A stretch of DNA of 46,807 nucleotides from Spirochaetota bacterium (GTDB lineage: Bacteria > Spirochaetota > Spirochaetia > SPDA01 > B32-G16). The stretch is taken from the NCBI GenBank assembly GCA_003645645.1, contig QNBH01000003.1, positions 1 through 46,807 on the forward strand, given 5' to 3'. How positions within the stretch are numbered: the stretch's first letter is position 1; each line of letters begins with the position of its first letter. A program made the position numbers and the translations under genes. Shown piece by piece: positions 6,736 to 17,900 of the stretch. The notes under the pieces are model-generated. The model made no database searches. It was not told the DNA's origin and saw nothing but the letters and a program-made list of their open reading frames with translations.

Positions 6736-7596
6736 TTAAAACACCTGAGTAAAGCCGGTCTTTTTACAAATATAATCAATACTTTTTCTAATTGCGTTTA
6801 TAAGCTGATCCGGATGAAGATGCTGTATTTTCTCCGAAAAGGGCTCGAAGGAGAAAGCCCCTTCATAGCCGCTGTTTTTAAGGAGTTCTATCTGTTCTGT
6901 TGTATTAGTTTTATCTTCAGAAGATACCAGCACCCTGTCGTTATCGGTGTAATCAGAGGTGGAACGTTCCTGTTCTACTCCCGAAATGTGTACAAGAGCT
7001 GTAAAGGAAAAATCGTACTCTCTGGAAAGAGATTCAATCGTATCCGGACCTATGAAGTGATGAAAGGTATCGTGGACTATCCTGTAATTTTCCTCTCCCG
7101 CCTCTTTAATTGCTTTCATTGCGGTTACTGGTGAACGTAGAGAACTTATTTTGAAACCGAGAGGTTCTATGAGACCGGTTATATCATTTTCTTCGAAAAG
7201 TGGTGCAAATTCCTTTAAGGCAGTCACCGTATCGGTAAACTTTTCCTTATCGGTTCTAGTATCTGTAGAATCGGTGTTGGGACAGAGAATTACAGCCTGA
7301 CAACCGATTGCTTTTGATATCTGTAACAGCTTTTCAAGTTCTTGCTTCTTGTCCTTAAGAAGATCCCCCACGTTGAATTTTTGAAGTGCATTTATTGATA
7401 GAATCTCCATTCCGTATTTGGCAGAAAGCTCTTTTACCTGTGCAGGAGTATAGTTATCCGTAATAAGTCCACTGGAAAGATCATTTCTCAATTCAACCCT
7501 GGCAAGACCTGCACCGGAGGATAGCTCGAAAAACTCTTCTAAATCCAGGTAAGGATTTACGATTCTGTTAAGGGCAAAGGCAATCTGCTGGCTCAT
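6736..7596 (-). CDS. Sugar phosphate isomerase/epimerase-type TIM-barrel protein (inosose isomerase-like)
   Basis: The 286-aa protein is an AP-endonuclease-2/xylose-isomerase-like TIM barrel. Typical strands carry metal-site residues: ARVELRND, LSINALQKFN, AVILCPN, GLIEPLGF (Glu), RIVHDTFHHF (Asp, His), LVHISG (His) and AFSFEPFSE (Glu). The order and the HDTFHHF and SINAL motifs are closest to IolI-type 2-keto-myo-inositol isomerases or related hydroxypyruvate isomerases. The substrate is not decided by the sequence. It has no signal peptide. It starts 135 bp from the divergent tRNA-Thr promoter region. No inositol pathway genes are nearby, so the name should stay generic. Confidence 0.83.
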   Translation of the reverse strand: MSQQIAFALNRIVNPYLDLEEFFELSSGAGLARVELRNDLSSGLITDNYTPAQVKELSAKYGMEILSINALQKFNVGDLLKDKKQELEKLLQISKAIGCQAVILCPNTDSTDTRTDKEKFTDTVTALKEFAPLFEENDITGLIEPLGFKISSLRSPVTAMKAIKEAGEENYRIVHDTFHHFIGPDTIESLSREYDFSFTALVHISGVEQERSTSDYTDNDRVLVSSEDKTNTTEQIELLKNSGYEGAFSFEPFSEKIQHLHPDQLINAIRKSIDYICKKTGFTQVF

Positions 7597-7679
7597 TGTT
7601 ATCCCTCTTTATATCTATCGGATTTCTTTTATTAGACCAGTTTTATCTCAGTAAGTCAATGTGTTTAACGAAATTGCTA

Positions 7680-7708
7680 TTGACAAAAAGATACAACTTT
7701 GTTATTTT
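7680..7708 (+). promoter_or_regulatory. Strong sigma-70 promoter of the tRNA-Thr/rpmG/secE/nusG unit
   Basis: TTGACA (7680-7685) and TATTTT (7703-7708) are separated by exactly 17 bp, 22 bp before the mature tRNA-Thr. Confidence 0.8.
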
Positions 7709-7730
7709 TGCAAAGCTAAATATTGGATAT

Positions 7731-7803
7731 GCCCTTGTAGCTCAGCCGGCAGAGCACCTCCATGGTAAGGAGGGGGTCATCGGTTCAAATCCGATCGAGG
7801 GCT
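7731..7803 (+). tRNA. tRNA-Thr (anticodon GGT)
   Basis: The cloverleaf is complete. Acceptor arms GCCCTTG and CGAGGGC pair. The D arm contains AGCTCAG, the anticodon loop is ATGGTAA with anticodon GGT, and the T loop is GGTTCAAATCC. The 3' CCA is not encoded and must be added by the CCA-adding enzyme. It reads threonine codons ACC/ACT. Confidence 0.95.
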
Positions 7804-7811
7804 CTTCTATA

Positions 7812-7840
7812 TTGACACAAAAAGAACAAATATTTATATT
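7812..7840 (+). promoter_or_regulatory. Second sigma-70 promoter, upstream of rpmG
   Basis: TTGACA (7812-7817), a 17-bp spacer and TATATT (7835-7840) lie between tRNA-Thr and rpmG. The leader would be about 58 nt. This lets the rpmG-secE-nusG part be made without the first tRNA. Confidence 0.75.
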
Positions 7841-7904
7841 AGAAATTTAGACTTTGAATTAAAAACCGGGTTTTTTCGACTATTTACAGGAGCTTATATC
7901 AACC

Positions 7905-8090
7905 ATGGCAAAATCAAAAAAGGGCAAAAAGGGCGGGGTAGAGATTATCGCATTGCAGTGTAGTGAATGCAAAAGGCGAAATTATACTACAAAAAAAAAT
8001 AAAAAAAATATTCAGGGAAAGCTGGAACTGAAGAAGTATTGTAGTTTTGACAGAAAGCATACTCTTCACAAAGAAACAAAGGTTAAGTAG
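7905..8090 (+). CDS. rpmG: 50S ribosomal protein bL33
   Basis: The 61-aa protein has an N-terminal basic extension ([11 protein letters not shown]) followed by the bL33 fold with [18 protein letters not shown]. It is a zinc-ribbon family, but only three of the four cysteines are present (C19, C22, C46); the fourth position is Asp49 ([11 protein letters not shown]). Zinc binding may therefore be weak or lost. It sits between tRNA-Thr and tRNA-Trp and upstream of secE-nusG, the classical bacterial arrangement. The GGAG ribosome-binding site lies about 13 nt before the ATG, a little farther than usual. Confidence 0.95.
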   Translation: MAKSKKGKKGGVEIIALQCSECKRRNYTTKKNKKNIQGKLELKKYCSFDRKHTLHKETKVK

Positions 8091-8189
8091 AATATACAAT
8101 AGAACAACCGTAGTTTGTCTTATTAAGAAAGGTTTTTCACTCAATCGTTGCTGGAAACAGTGGGACAAAGGGTAGGATTAAATAAACCC

Positions 8190-8263
8190 AGGCCAGTAGC
8201 TCTAACGGCTAGAGCGCCGGTCTCCAAAACCGGAAGTTGTAGGTTCGAATCCTACCTGGCCTG
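8190..8263 (+). tRNA. tRNA-Trp (anticodon CCA)
   Basis: Acceptor arms AGGCCAG and CTGGCCT pair. The anticodon loop CTCCAAA gives anticodon CCA, and the T loop is GGTTCGAATCC. The 3' CCA is not encoded. It lies between rpmG and secE, where many bacteria place tRNA-Trp. Confidence 0.95.
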
Positions 8264-8288
8264 ATATTTCAGGAGTATATCTTAAGTA

Positions 8289-8468
8289 ATGAAAAAAATT
8301 ATCCGTTTTTTTCAGGAGAGTTACGCAGAGTTAAAAAAAGTAGTTTGGCCCAGCCAAGAAGAAGTTGTTTCTTCTACCAAAGTGGTTATTGTATCGGTAA
8401 TTATCTTTGCAATTGTTCTGGGTCTTGTAGATTTTCTCCTGTTGCTGGGGATCGATCTGATCTTTTAA
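8289..8468 (+). CDS. secE: Preprotein translocase subunit SecE
   Basis: This 59-aa gene is too short for a routine ORF list. The protein reads MKKIIRFFQESYAELKKVVW, then PSQEEVVSST, then one hydrophobic segment from about residue 31 to 53. ELKKVVWPSxxE is the SecE signature: an amphipathic helix that clamps SecY, followed by the single essential membrane span. The partner SecY is encoded at 31222-32544. Position just upstream of nusG is typical. The ribosome-binding site is weak (AGGAG 14 nt upstream). Confidence 0.95.
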   Translation: MKKIIRFFQESYAELKKVVWPSQEEVVSSTKVVIVSVIIFAIVLGLVDFLLLLGIDLIF

Positions 8469-8521
8469 AGGTTGAAACAGTTTTGACGATATTCGTTTAA
8501 GGGAAGAATGTAAAGGATAAG

Positions 8522-9073
8522 ATGGCTAAAGGGTGGTATGTCCTTCATACTTACTCCGGGTATGAAAGCAAGGTAGAGAAATATATAAGAAAACTCATGA
8601 AAGACTCTCTTTCCGGCAGTGTAAGTAATGTAAAAGTTCCTTCGGAAGAGGTGGTGGAGATAAAAGACGGAAAGAAAAAGATATCCACCAAAAGGTTCCT
8701 ACCGGGTTACATTCTTCTGGAGATGGATTTACCGGAAAGGGGCTGGAAGTCTATTTGTTCTCAGATTAGAAGGATACAGGGAGTAACCGGATTTGTAGGT
8801 GCACAGGGGGGGGCAAAACCTCAACCAATCGCACCCGAGGAAGCACGGGCAATATTGCAAAAAGCAGGCGAGATAAAGAGCGAAAAAACCCTGAAACCCA
8901 AACAATCCTTTTCAGTTGGAGATAAAGTAAGAATTATTGACGGGCCTTTCGATACATTTACAGGTTCGGTAGAAGAGGTAAATGTAGAGAAAGGCAAATT
9001 AAGGGTGATGGTTGGCATTTTTGGGCGATCCACACCTGTAGAGGTAGATTTTCTTCAGGTGGAAAAAATCTAA
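8522..9073 (+). CDS. nusG: Transcription termination/antitermination protein NusG
   Basis: The 183-aa protein has the NGN domain (GWYVLHTYSGYESKVEKYI at 4-22, RFLPGYILLEMDL in the middle). After a linker comes a C-terminal KOW domain (FSVGDKVRIIDGPFDTFTGS). NusG binds the RNA polymerase clamp and links it to Rho or to ribosomal protein S10, both relevant to the operons in this window. Length is normal and no insert domain is seen. Confidence 0.97.
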   Translation: MAKGWYVLHTYSGYESKVEKYIRKLMKDSLSGSVSNVKVPSEEVVEIKDGKKKISTKRFLPGYILLEMDLPERGWKSICSQIRRIQGVTGFVGAQGGAKPQPIAPEEARAILQKAGEIKSEKTLKPKQSFSVGDKVRIIDGPFDTFTGSVEEVNVEKGKLRVMVGIFGRSTPVEVDFLQVEKI

Positions 9074-9163
9074 TACCCTATTTAGTGCTCTTGCTTTGCA
9101 TGAGTATCGAATATGGGAGTCCTTTATTCAATATGGGCACAAATACCATAATCGGAGACATCT

Positions 9164-9595
9164 ATGGCCAAGAAAAAGATAGCAGCAATAATTAAACTTC
9201 AGGTTCCTGCAGGGAAAGCTACACCCGCACCCCCAGTAGGTCCCGCACTTGGACCTCATGGGGTTAGTGCACCACAGTTTGTTCAGCAATTCAACGACCA
9301 GACAAAGGACATGGAACCGGGACTTATAGTACCGGTGGTAATCACCGTTTATACCGATAAGAGCTTTACCTTTGTAACCAAAACACCACCGGCATCGGTA
9401 CTGATTAAAAAGGCCTGCGGATTGGAAAAGGGCTCTTCCGAACCCAACAAGATAAAGGTTGCAACCATTTCGCAGAAGCAACTTAAGGAGATAGCCGAAA
9501 CAAAACTTCAGGATTTAAATGCCAATGATATCGAGTCGGCTATAAAAATAATAACAGGTACCGCTAAAAGTATGGGCATTGAGGTTAGGAGTTAA
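9164..9595 (+). CDS. rplK: 50S ribosomal protein uL11
   Basis: The 143-aa protein contains [20 protein letters not shown] at the N-terminus (the GTPase-centre/thiostrepton region) and the C-terminal rRNA-binding part ending [16 protein letters not shown]. It forms the base of the stalk with L10 and L7/L12, encoded directly downstream. It is followed after 3 bp by rplA. The 90-bp gap to nusG shows no convincing promoter. Confidence 0.97.
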   Translation: MAKKKIAAIIKLQVPAGKATPAPPVGPALGPHGVSAPQFVQQFNDQTKDMEPGLIVPVVITVYTDKSFTFVTKTPPASVLIKKACGLEKGSSEPNKIKVATISQKQLKEIAETKLQDLNANDIESAIKIITGTAKSMGIEVRS

Positions 9596-9598
9596 CAG

Positions 9599-10270
9599 AT
9601 GAAGCGAGGTAAGAAATATCAGGAAGCAATAAAGAAGCTTAACAGAAATGAAAAATACTCCTACGATAAGGCATTGTGCATTTTAAAGGATATTGCCTAT
9701 GCAAACTTTGACGAAACAGTAGAACTGGCATTGAGACTTAACCTTAAGAAGAGTGAAACGGTGAGAGATACTCTTGTGCTGCCCAATCAATTTAAAAAGG
9801 AGAAGAAAATACTTGTATTTGCAAAAGGCGACAAGGCTAAAGAAGCCGAAGAAGCCGGTGCCACCTACGTAGGAGACGAAGACTTGATTGAAAAGATAAA
9901 AAATGGATGGCTGGATTTTGATGTTGCAGTAGCTACCCCGGATATGATGAAAAGTGTGGGAAAGCTGGGTCCTGTTCTCGGACGACGGGGTTTAATGCCG
10001 AACCCTAAAACAAAAACCGTAACTTTCGATATTAAAGAGGCTCTGGAAGAACTAAAAAAAGGTAGAGTAGAATACCGCTCGGATAAAACCGGTGTTGTGC
10101 ATATGGCAGTGGGAAAGCTCTCCATGGAAAATGAGAAATTGCTGGAAAATGTAAACCTGGTAGTATCTGAGATAAGGAGGAAAAAACCGGCAGACACGAA
10201 AGGCGAGTTTATTCTCTCTGCAGCGCTCTCAACAACCATGAGTCCCGGTGTAAAAATTGCGACAAAATAG
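9599..10270 (+). CDS. rplA: 50S ribosomal protein uL1
   Basis: The 223-aa protein has the L1 signature GKLGPVLGRRGLMPNPKTKTV and the two-domain layout. L1 lies at the mobile stalk near the E site. In many bacteria it also represses its own rplK-rplA mRNA by binding a leader that mimics rRNA. I looked in the 90-bp rplK leader and saw no clear mimic. The start is 3 bp after rplK, so translation is probably coupled. Confidence 0.97.
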   Translation: MKRGKKYQEAIKKLNRNEKYSYDKALCILKDIAYANFDETVELALRLNLKKSETVRDTLVLPNQFKKEKKILVFAKGDKAKEAEEAGATYVGDEDLIEKIKNGWLDFDVAVATPDMMKSVGKLGPVLGRRGLMPNPKTKTVTFDIKEALEELKKGRVEYRSDKTGVVHMAVGKLSMENEKLLENVNLVVSEIRRKKPADTKGEFILSAALSTTMSPGVKIATK

Positions 10271-10296
10271 AATGTTTAGAGGAAGGAGAAGGATAA

Positions 10297-10845
10297 ATGG
10301 CAGAAGGAGAGAAGAAAATACAACAATATAAAATTGAGATGGTAAAAGAGCTCAAGGATAAGTTTAAGAGCACGAAAGACTATATATTTACCAACTACAG
10401 AGGATTAAATGTAGAACAGATAACGGATTTAAGAAGAAAATTAAGAGAAAAAAATGCCGAATACAGGATAATAAAGAATAGATTTGCAAGAATTGCAATG
10501 GAGCAACTGGAATTACCCGATGTAGGTGATCAGCTTAGAGATCCCACTGCTGTTGCGCTTTCCAGGGATGACGAAGTCAACGAGGTGGTAAAAATTCTCT
10601 CTGGTTTTAAGAAGGAGACATCCCTCCAGATAAAGGGTGCTCTTATCGGCGGCAGGATATACAACGGTACAGAGGTAGAGGCTTTTTCCAGGCTGCCATC
10701 TAAGCAGGAACTTATTGCAAAACTTGCTGTTACCATGAACGCACCTTTACAAAACCTTGTATTTGTTTTAAATGGTGTTACCAGTAAACTGGTAAGAACG
10801 ATACAAGCAATAGCAGATAGAAAAGCAGGTGATAAAGAAAAATAA
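10297..10845 (+). CDS. rplJ: 50S ribosomal protein uL10
   Basis: The 182-aa protein has the L10 core (YIFTNYRGLNVEQITDLRRKLR, then YRIIKNRFARIAME) and a C-terminal helix that carries L7/L12 dimers. The N-terminus is a few residues longer than in E. coli. An AGGAAGGAGAAGG ribosome-binding site precedes the ATG. The rplJ-rplL-rpoB-rpoC order is conserved. Confidence 0.97.
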   Translation: MAEGEKKIQQYKIEMVKELKDKFKSTKDYIFTNYRGLNVEQITDLRRKLREKNAEYRIIKNRFARIAMEQLELPDVGDQLRDPTAVALSRDDEVNEVVKILSGFKKETSLQIKGALIGGRIYNGTEVEAFSRLPSKQELIAKLAVTMNAPLQNLVFVLNGVTSKLVRTIQAIADRKAGDKEK

Positions 10846-10872
10846 ATAATAGAAATTGAAGGAGAAAGGATT

Positions 10873-11265
10873 ATGGCTACTCTATCCAAAGAAGAGATAA
10901 TTGAATCAATTGCAAACATGTCTGTTTTGGAGGTTTCAGAACTTGTCAAAGCAATGGAAGAGAAGTTCGGTGTGAGCGCGCAAGCTCCGGTGGCTGTAGC
11001 ATCGGCTCCCAGCGGTGCAGGAGAAGCGACTGCAGAGGAATCAGAAGAGAAGACCGAATTCGATGTTGTTCTCAAAGGGTTTGCGGACGGGAAGAAGATT
11101 CCTGTTATAAAAGAAGTCCGTGCAATAACAGGTCTGGGCTTGAAGGAGGCAAAAGAACTGGTAGAAGCCGGAGATAAGACATTAAAAGAGGCAGTCTCCA
11201 AGGAAGAAGCAAACTCTATAAAAGAAAAGCTGGAGGCAGCTGGCGCAGTCGTTGAAATCAAATAA
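10873..11265 (+). CDS. rplL: 50S ribosomal protein bL12 (L7/L12)
   Basis: The 130-aa protein has an N-terminal dimerisation helix ([30 protein letters not shown]), a flexible Ala/Glu-rich hinge, and a C-terminal factor-binding domain with [22 protein letters not shown]-Tu and other GTPases bind that domain. The strong ribosome-binding site GAAGGAGAAAGG fits its higher stoichiometry. A short insertion (FADGKK) lies in the first strand of the C-terminal domain. Confidence 0.97.
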   Translation: MATLSKEEIIESIANMSVLEVSELVKAMEEKFGVSAQAPVAVASAPSGAGEATAEESEEKTEFDVVLKGFADGKKIPVIKEVRAITGLGLKEAKELVEAGDKTLKEAVSKEEANSIKEKLEAAGAVVEIK

Positions 11266-11372
11266 CAGAAGTATCAATCTTATTAATATTACAAAGCCAC
11301 TCAATAAAAAAGACTCGTATAACTACTGTGAAGGGATGTTCTTCAGGCAGTCATATTATAATGGGAGGTCGT

Positions 11373-14300
11373 ATGCCCGGAAGCTTAAAAACAATTGAAC
11401 GTGTTTATTTAGGCTCTGAATATGAAGAGGTATTGGAGCTTCCCAACCTTGTGGATATTCAGCTTAACTCGTATGAGAAGTTTCTCCAGAGAGAAAAGTT
11501 CAGGAGGGGCGAACCACTCGCCCGTCAGGGTCTGGAAGATGTGTTTCAGTCCGTTTTCCCTATAGAAAGTCCAAACGGCGATATGCTTCTGGAGTACACT
11601 CATTATACCCTCGACGAAGAAAATATAAAGTTCTCAGAAGCAGAATGCAAACTGAAGGGTCTTACCTATTCGGTGCCAATAAAAGCCAGAATAAACCTTA
11701 TTTTTCAAAACACCGGCGAGATAAGACAGAAAGATATCTATATGGGTGATATCCCCCTTATGACCGAGAGAGGTACTTTCATAATAAACGGAGCCGAAAG
11801 GGTGGTTGTAAGCCAAATTCACAGATCACCCGGAGTTATTTTCTCTCACGAAAAGGGTGTTTTTTCATCAAGAATAATTCCATACCGGGGTTCCTGGCTT
11901 GAGTTCGAAATAGATCAGAAGAGAGAGTTAATCTACACCAAGATAGATAGAAAGAAACGAATATTGGGCACTCTTTTCTTACGAGCCCTGGGGTTTGAGA
12001 CGAGGGAGAAGATAATATCCCTCTTCTATAAAACCCGCGAAGTTTCGGTTCTTGACTCCAGAGAAGATAAGGAAAAACTCGTAGGACAGGTATTCGCCAA
12101 ACCGGTTTATGTTGAGGGAGAAGGGGGCGGGAAGAAATTATACAACGCAGGAGATAAGATTCACCTCCATGATGTGGATGAGCTCCTGCACTTAAACATC
12201 CACAGCGTAAAGGTTATAGATTTTGAACATCCCGATTCACTCCATTCCGATATTATTTTAAACTGCTTCGAACGAGAAGAGGTAAAGTTCACCAAGGATG
12301 AGGTGGGGGTGGATGAGCCCACCAAGGAGGATGCTCTTACTACCATCTATTCGGTATTGATGCCCGGAGAACCTATCACCCTGGAAACTGCCGAGAAAGA
12401 TCTTAATTCCATGTTCTTCTCGCCAAGAAGATACGACATGGGAAAGGTTGGGCGGTATAAACTGAACAAAAAGTTTGATTATAACCCTCCTTTAGAGACG
12501 CGTACTCTAACAAGCGATGATATCATCAACACTATGTTATATCTAATTAAAGTTTACATAGGAGAGGCAAATGTTGATGATATAGATCACCTCGGAAACA
12601 GAAGAGTACGTTCGGTAGGGGAATTGCTGGCAAATCAACTCAAGACTGCCTTTGCCAGGATGGAGAGAATCGCAAAGGAGAGAATGTCTCTAAAAGAAAC
12701 CGATACCATCAAACCACAGGATCTCATATCAATAAAGCCGATCGTAGCTTCCATAAAAGAGTTTTTCGGATCAAGCCAGCTCTCTCAATTTATGGATCAG
12801 GTAAATCCCCTTGCAGAGCTGACCCATAAAAGAAGATTAAATGCTCTAGGTCCGGGAGGGCTCTCAAGAGACAGGGCAGGATTCGAAGTCAGAGATGTCC
12901 ATTATACTCACTACGGAAGGATGTGTCCCATAGAAACCCCCGAGGGTCCCAATATCGGACTCATAGTTTCTCTAGCCAATTATACAAGGGTAAATGAATA
13001 CGGTTTTCTGGAAACACCCTACCGTAAAGTTGTAAATGGAAAGGCATCGAAGGAGATCGAATACCTCTCGGCAATGGACGAAGAAAAACACTTCATCGCC
13101 CAGGCTAATGCTCCTATAGATATAGAGGGTAACTTTCTCTCCAACAGAATTTCGGTGCGTAAAGGGGGAGATTACACCACCAGACCTCCGGAAGATATTC
13201 AGTATATGGATGTTTCTCCCAAACAGGTAGTTTCTGTTTCCACCTCCCTTATACCCTTTCTTGAACACGATGATGCAAACAGGGCATTAATGGGCTCAAA
13301 TATGCAGCGTCAGGCCGTACCTCTGGTGTTTACAGAACCACCCAGAGTTGGGACAGGCATGGAAGCAAAAACAGCCTACGATTCCGGGGTAATGGTAAAG
13401 GCAAGACGCAGCGGTACGGTGAAGTATGTCAGTTCCATGAGGATTGTTGTTAAACCCGATGAACCTTTAAACAATGAAGATGAAGATGTATACAATCTTA
13501 TCAAGTTCCAGCGGACAAACCAGGATACATGTTACAATCAGAGACCGTTGGTAGAATTGGATGAACATGTGGAAGCAGGTCAAGTTATTGCCGACGGGCC
13601 CAGTACCTGTCGTGGCGAGCTTGCACTTGGAAGAAACGTACTGGTAGGGTTTTTACCCTGGAACGGATATAACTACGAAGACGCAATTCTTATCTCGGAG
13701 AAAGTAGTAAAGGAAGAAATATTTACATCCTTCCATATAAAAGAGTTTTCTGTAGAAGTCCGGGAGACAAAGCTTGGTACCGAGAAAATCACCAGGGATA
13801 TTCCCAATGTAAGCGAAAAGGCACTGGAGCAACTGGATGAGGAAGGAATCATAAGAATCGGAGCAAAGGTAAAACCCGGATATATCCTGGTCGGAAAGGT
13901 AACTCCAAAGTCTGAAACGGAGACCACACCGGAGTTTAAGCTCCTCAATTCTATTTTCGGAGAAAAGGCCAAGGAGGTAAGAGATACCTCTCTTAAGGTA
14001 CCTCACGGAACTGAAGGTACGGTTATTGATATACAGAGATTAAAGCGTTCCGAAGGCGATGATCTTAGTCCTGGAGTAGATGAAATAGTAAAAGTAATAA
14101 TTGCAACCAAGCGAAGATTACAGGAAGGAGATAAACTGGCGGGTCGTCATGGAAACAAGGGGGTTGTGGCAAGAGTGCTTCCTGAAGAAGATATGCCCTA
14201 CATGGAAGACGGTACCCCGCTGGATATATGTTTAAACCCTCTGGGAGTGCCTTCAAGAATGAACCTGGGACAGATCATGGAAACCGAGCTGGGTTGGGCA

Positions 14301-14873
14301 GGTACACTGCTTGATCAATGGTACGCAACACCGGTTTTCCAGTCTGCCGCCAATGAGCAAATAGAAAAGAAGCTTAAAGAAGCAGGTTTACCGGTTAACT
14401 CCAAAATTAAACTCCGAGATGGCAGAACGGGTGAACCTTTTCAGAATGAGGTGCTGGTAGGTTATATGTACATTATGAAACTTCACCATCTGGTAGACGA
14501 TAAAATGCATGCTCGCTCAACAGGTCCGTACTCTCTGGTTACTCAGCAACCTCTGGGTGGAAAGGCGCAATTTGGGGGGCAGAGGCTGGGTGAGATGGAA
14601 GTTTGGGCGCTGGAGGCCTATGGTGCTTCCAATACCCTTCAGGAACTTCTTACAATAAAGTCTGATGATATGACCGGAAGGGCGAAGATTTACGAAAGTA
14701 TTGTAAAGGGTGAGCCCTCTTCTTCTGCAGGTGTTCCCGAATCTTTCAATGTACTGGTTCAAGAACTGCGCGGTCTTGCCCTTGATATAACTATTTACGA
14801 TTCCAGAGGGAAGCAGATTCCTCTCACCGAGAGGGATGAAGAGCTTATAAACAGACAGGGAAGCCATTTTTAG
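11373..14873 (+). CDS. rpoB: DNA-directed RNA polymerase subunit beta
   Basis: The 1166-aa protein forms one half of the polymerase active-site cleft. The rifampicin region is easy to read: [18 protein letters not shown] followed by [14 protein letters not shown]. In it Asn490 occupies the place of E. coli Ser531. The C-terminal part has [12 protein letters not shown] (active-site lysines), [12 protein letters not shown] and [22 protein letters not shown]. Start 11373 ([10 protein letters not shown]) is chosen because GGGAGG lies 4 nt upstream; in-frame GTG 11328 and ATG 11361 lack such a site. The gene follows rplL after about 107 bp with no obvious terminator or promoter, so it is probably cotranscribed. 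Confidence 0.97.
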   Translation: MPGSLKTIERVYLGSEYEEVLELPNLVDIQLNSYEKFLQREKFRRGEPLARQGLEDVFQSVFPIESPNGDMLLEYTHYTLDEENIKFSEAECKLKGLTYSVPIKARINLIFQNTGEIRQKDIYMGDIPLMTERGTFIINGAERVVVSQIHRSPGVIFSHEKGVFSSRIIPYRGSWLEFEIDQKRELIYTKIDRKKRILGTLFLRALGFETREKIISLFYKTREVSVLDSREDKEKLVGQVFAKPVYVEGEGGGKKLYNAGDKIHLHDVDELLHLNIHSVKVIDFEHPDSLHSDIILNCFEREEVKFTKDEVGVDEPTKEDALTTIYSVLMPGEPITLETAEKDLNSMFFSPRRYDMGKVGRYKLNKKFDYNPPLETRTLTSDDIINTMLYLIKVYIGEANVDDIDHLGNRRVRSVGELLANQLKTAFARMERIAKERMSLKETDTIKPQDLISIKPIVASIKEFFGSSQLSQFMDQVNPLAELTHKRRLNALGPGGLSRDRAGFEVRDVHYTHYGRMCPIETPEGPNIGLIVSLANYTRVNEYGFLETPYRKVVNGKASKEIEYLSAMDEEKHFIAQANAPIDIEGNFLSNRISVRKGGDYTTRPPEDIQYMDVSPKQVVSVSTSLIPFLEHDDANRALMGSNMQRQAVPLVFTEPPRVGTGMEAKTAYDSGVMVKARRSGTVKYVSSMRIVVKPDEPLNNEDEDVYNLIKFQRTNQDTCYNQRPLVELDEHVEAGQVIADGPSTCRGELALGRNVLVGFLPWNGYNYEDAILISEKVVKEEIFTSFHIKEFSVEVRETKLGTEKITRDIPNVSEKALEQLDEEGIIRIGAKVKPGYILVGKVTPKSETETTPEFKLLNSIFGEKAKEVRDTSLKVPHGTEGTVIDIQRLKRSEGDDLSPGVDEIVKVIIATKRRLQEGDKLAGRHGNKGVVARVLPEEDMPYMEDGTPLDICLNPLGVPSRMNLGQIMETELGWAGTLLDQWYATPVFQSAANEQIEKKLKEAGLPVNSKIKLRDGRTGEPFQNEVLVGYMYIMKLHHLVDDKMHARSTGPYSLVTQQPLGGKAQFGGQRLGEMEVWALEAYGASNTLQELLTIKSDDMTGRAKIYESIVKGEPSSSAGVPESFNVLVQELRGLALDITIYDSRGKQIPLTERDEELINRQGSHF

Positions 14874-14951
14874 AGCATACTCTGTGTGCAATCGATCGGA
14901 GGAGCTTAAGATTAAATCGAAGAGTTATACCCTTGGAGGGGAACAGAAGGC

Positions 14952-17900
14952 ATGAGAGATATTCAAGATTTTGATAGTATTATGATCAAACTCGCTTCAC
15001 CGGAGCAGATCCGTGCATGGTCTTACGGTGAGGTAAAAAAACCGGAAACCATAAACTATCGCACTTTAAGACCAGAGAAAGACGGGTTGTTCTGTGAGCG
15101 AATCTTTGGTACCACAAAAGAGTGGGAGTGCTACTGCGGTAAGTTTAAATCCATCAGATACAGGGGTGTTATATGTGACCGCTGTGGTGTGGAGGTTACT
15201 CATTTTAAGGTAAGAAGGGAGAGAATGGGGCATATAGAGCTTGCAAGTCCTGTTTCCCATATCTGGTACTATCGCTCGGTTCCCTCCCGAATGGGGCTTC
15301 TGCTGGATTTAAGTATTGCAGCTCTCAGATCAATTCTTTACTACGAAAAATATATAGTAATCGATCCAGGCGATACAGATTTAAAAAAGTTGGAGCTGCT
15401 CACAGAAGAGGAATATATGGGAGCTCGGGAAAGGTACGGGATGAACTTTACTGCCGGTATCGGAGCAGAAGCCATTCGTACATTGCTGGAAAATTTGGAC
15501 CTGGATGCCCTTTCGGTAGAGCTTAGAGACAAAATGATCGAGAAGAAGGCAAAATCGGATAAAAGATTACTAAAGAGAATAGAAATAGTGGAAAACTTCA
15601 AGGATTCGGGCAACAGACCGGAGTGGATGATACTGGATGTGATTCCGGTGATACCTCCTGAGCTGAGACCAATGGTACAATTGGATGGGGGAAGATTCGC
15701 CACTTCCGATTTAAACGACCTTTATCGACGAGTGATCAACAGGAATAACAGGCTTAAACGACTCATGGCTTTGAACGCTCCTGACATAATAATTCGGAAT
15801 GAGAAGAGAATGCTTCAGGAAGCGGTGGATGCTCTCTTCGATAATTCCAAAAAGAAGCGTGTGGTAAAGGGAGCATCGAACAGACCTCTTAAATCTCTTT
15901 CGGATATGTTGAAGGGAAAGCAGGGCCGCTTCAGGCAGAATCTTCTCGGAAAGAGGGTTGACTATTCGGGACGCTCCGTTATTGTAGTCGGTCCGGAGTT
16001 GAAGTTGCACCAATGCGGACTTCCTACCAAGATGGCTCTTGAGCTCTACAAACCTTTTATAATGAAAAAACTTGTGGAGAAGGACGTTGTATACAACATA
16101 AAAAAGGCTAAGACACTGGTAGAACAGGAGACACCGGAAGTGTTTGCCATTCTCGACGAGGTTGTGAAAGAACATCCGGTGTTGCTAAACCGTGCACCCA
16201 CACTTCACAGACTAGGGATTCAGGCGTTCGAACCGGTTCTTGTAGAGGGAAAGGCCATCAAGCTGCATCCCCTGGTCTGCCATGCCTACAATGCCGACTT
16301 TGACGGAGATCAGATGGCCGTTCATGTTCCTTTAACCCAGGCAGCTCAAATCGAGTGCTGGACGCTTATGCTATCAGCCAAAAATCTTCTCAATCCGGCA
16401 AACGGTGCACCCATTGTGTTTCCTTCTCAGGATATGGTATTGGGGATAAACTATCTAACGATCGCCAAGAAAGGGGCAAAGGGAGAGGGGAAGAGGTTTT
16501 CCTCAAAAAAGGAAGCTCTTCTGGCCTTGGAGGCCGGAGTCGTAGATTATCAGGCTCTCTGTAAAGTACCGATAAACGGGAATGTGATAGATACTACCCC
16601 CGGAAGGATAATTTTAAACGATGAGTTACCAAACGAAATAGGATTTATCAATCAATCGTTGGGGGAGAAGGAACTGAGGAGCCTGGTAGCCGACTGCTAT
16701 CGAGTTCATGGATCCTATACGACTGTCCAGCTTCTCGATTCCATAAAAGATCTCGGTTTTAAATACGCGACCGTGTTTGGCGCAACAATCGGTATGGATG
16801 ATATAGTAATTCCCGAACGGAAAAAAGTATTGATAGAAGATGCCAACGCGGAAGTAGAGGCTATTCAGAATCAGTATCTACAGGGTCATATAACCCAAGA
16901 AGAGCGCTATAATAGGGTTGTAGAGGTATGGAACAAGACAAACGAAGAACTCACAGCAGCCCTTATGAAGACTCTGAGGGAAGACAGGAGCGGATTTAAT
17001 CCTGTTTACCTGATGGCGAACTCAGGCGCCAGGGGAAGCAGATCACAAATTCGTCAGCTTGCCGGAATGAGAGGTCTTATGGCTAAACCTTCGGGAGATA
17101 TAATCGAGCTTCCCATACGTAGTAACTTCAAAGAGGGATTATCCGTTATTGAGTTTTTTATTTCTACCAATGGAGCCAGAAAGGGCCTTGCAGACACCGC
17201 ACTAAAAACCGCGGACGCCGGTTATCTCACGAGGAGATTGGTAGATATAGCACAGGATGTTGTGGTAAATGAAGAAGACTGTGGCACCATAAACGGAATC
17301 GATATGAGGGCTTTAAAAGACGGCGAGGAAGTTGTGGAATCACTGTCAGACAGAATCGTTGGAAGATTCACTCTGGAACGGGTAAGACATCCTATTACGG
17401 AAGAGGTAATTGTAGATGTAAACCAGGAGATAACCGATGATCTTGCAAAATACATAGAAGATGAGGGTATAGAGAGTGTAAGAATCAGAACAGTTTTGAC
17501 ATGTGAAACCAGGCATGGAGTATGCAAAAAATGTTACGGAAGAAACCTGGCAACCAACAGAACTGTAGACATAGGTGAAGCTGTAGGGATTATCGCTGCC
17601 CAATCCATCGGGCAACCGGGAACTCAGCTCACAATGAGAACATTCCACATTGGAGGTGCGGCTACACGAATCAGTGAAGAGAATAGAACTTTTCTAAGAT
17701 ATCCCGTAATCATAAAGCAAATAATCGGAAATACTGTGGCTCTGGATTCCGGAAACATCCTTTTTACCAGAAAGGGCCATGTTATTGTAAATAGAATACT
17801 AAAGGAGATCGTCTTACAGGAGGGGGACGAAGTTCTGGTAAAGGAAGGGCAGAAAGTTACCAGCGGAGAAACTATACTTAAACGCGGTAAGGAAAAGATT

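Noticed and set aside
9074-9163. L1-binding autoregulatory leader before rplK
   Set aside because: The 90-bp spacer is a plausible place, but no stem resembling the 23S L1 site could be recognised by eye.
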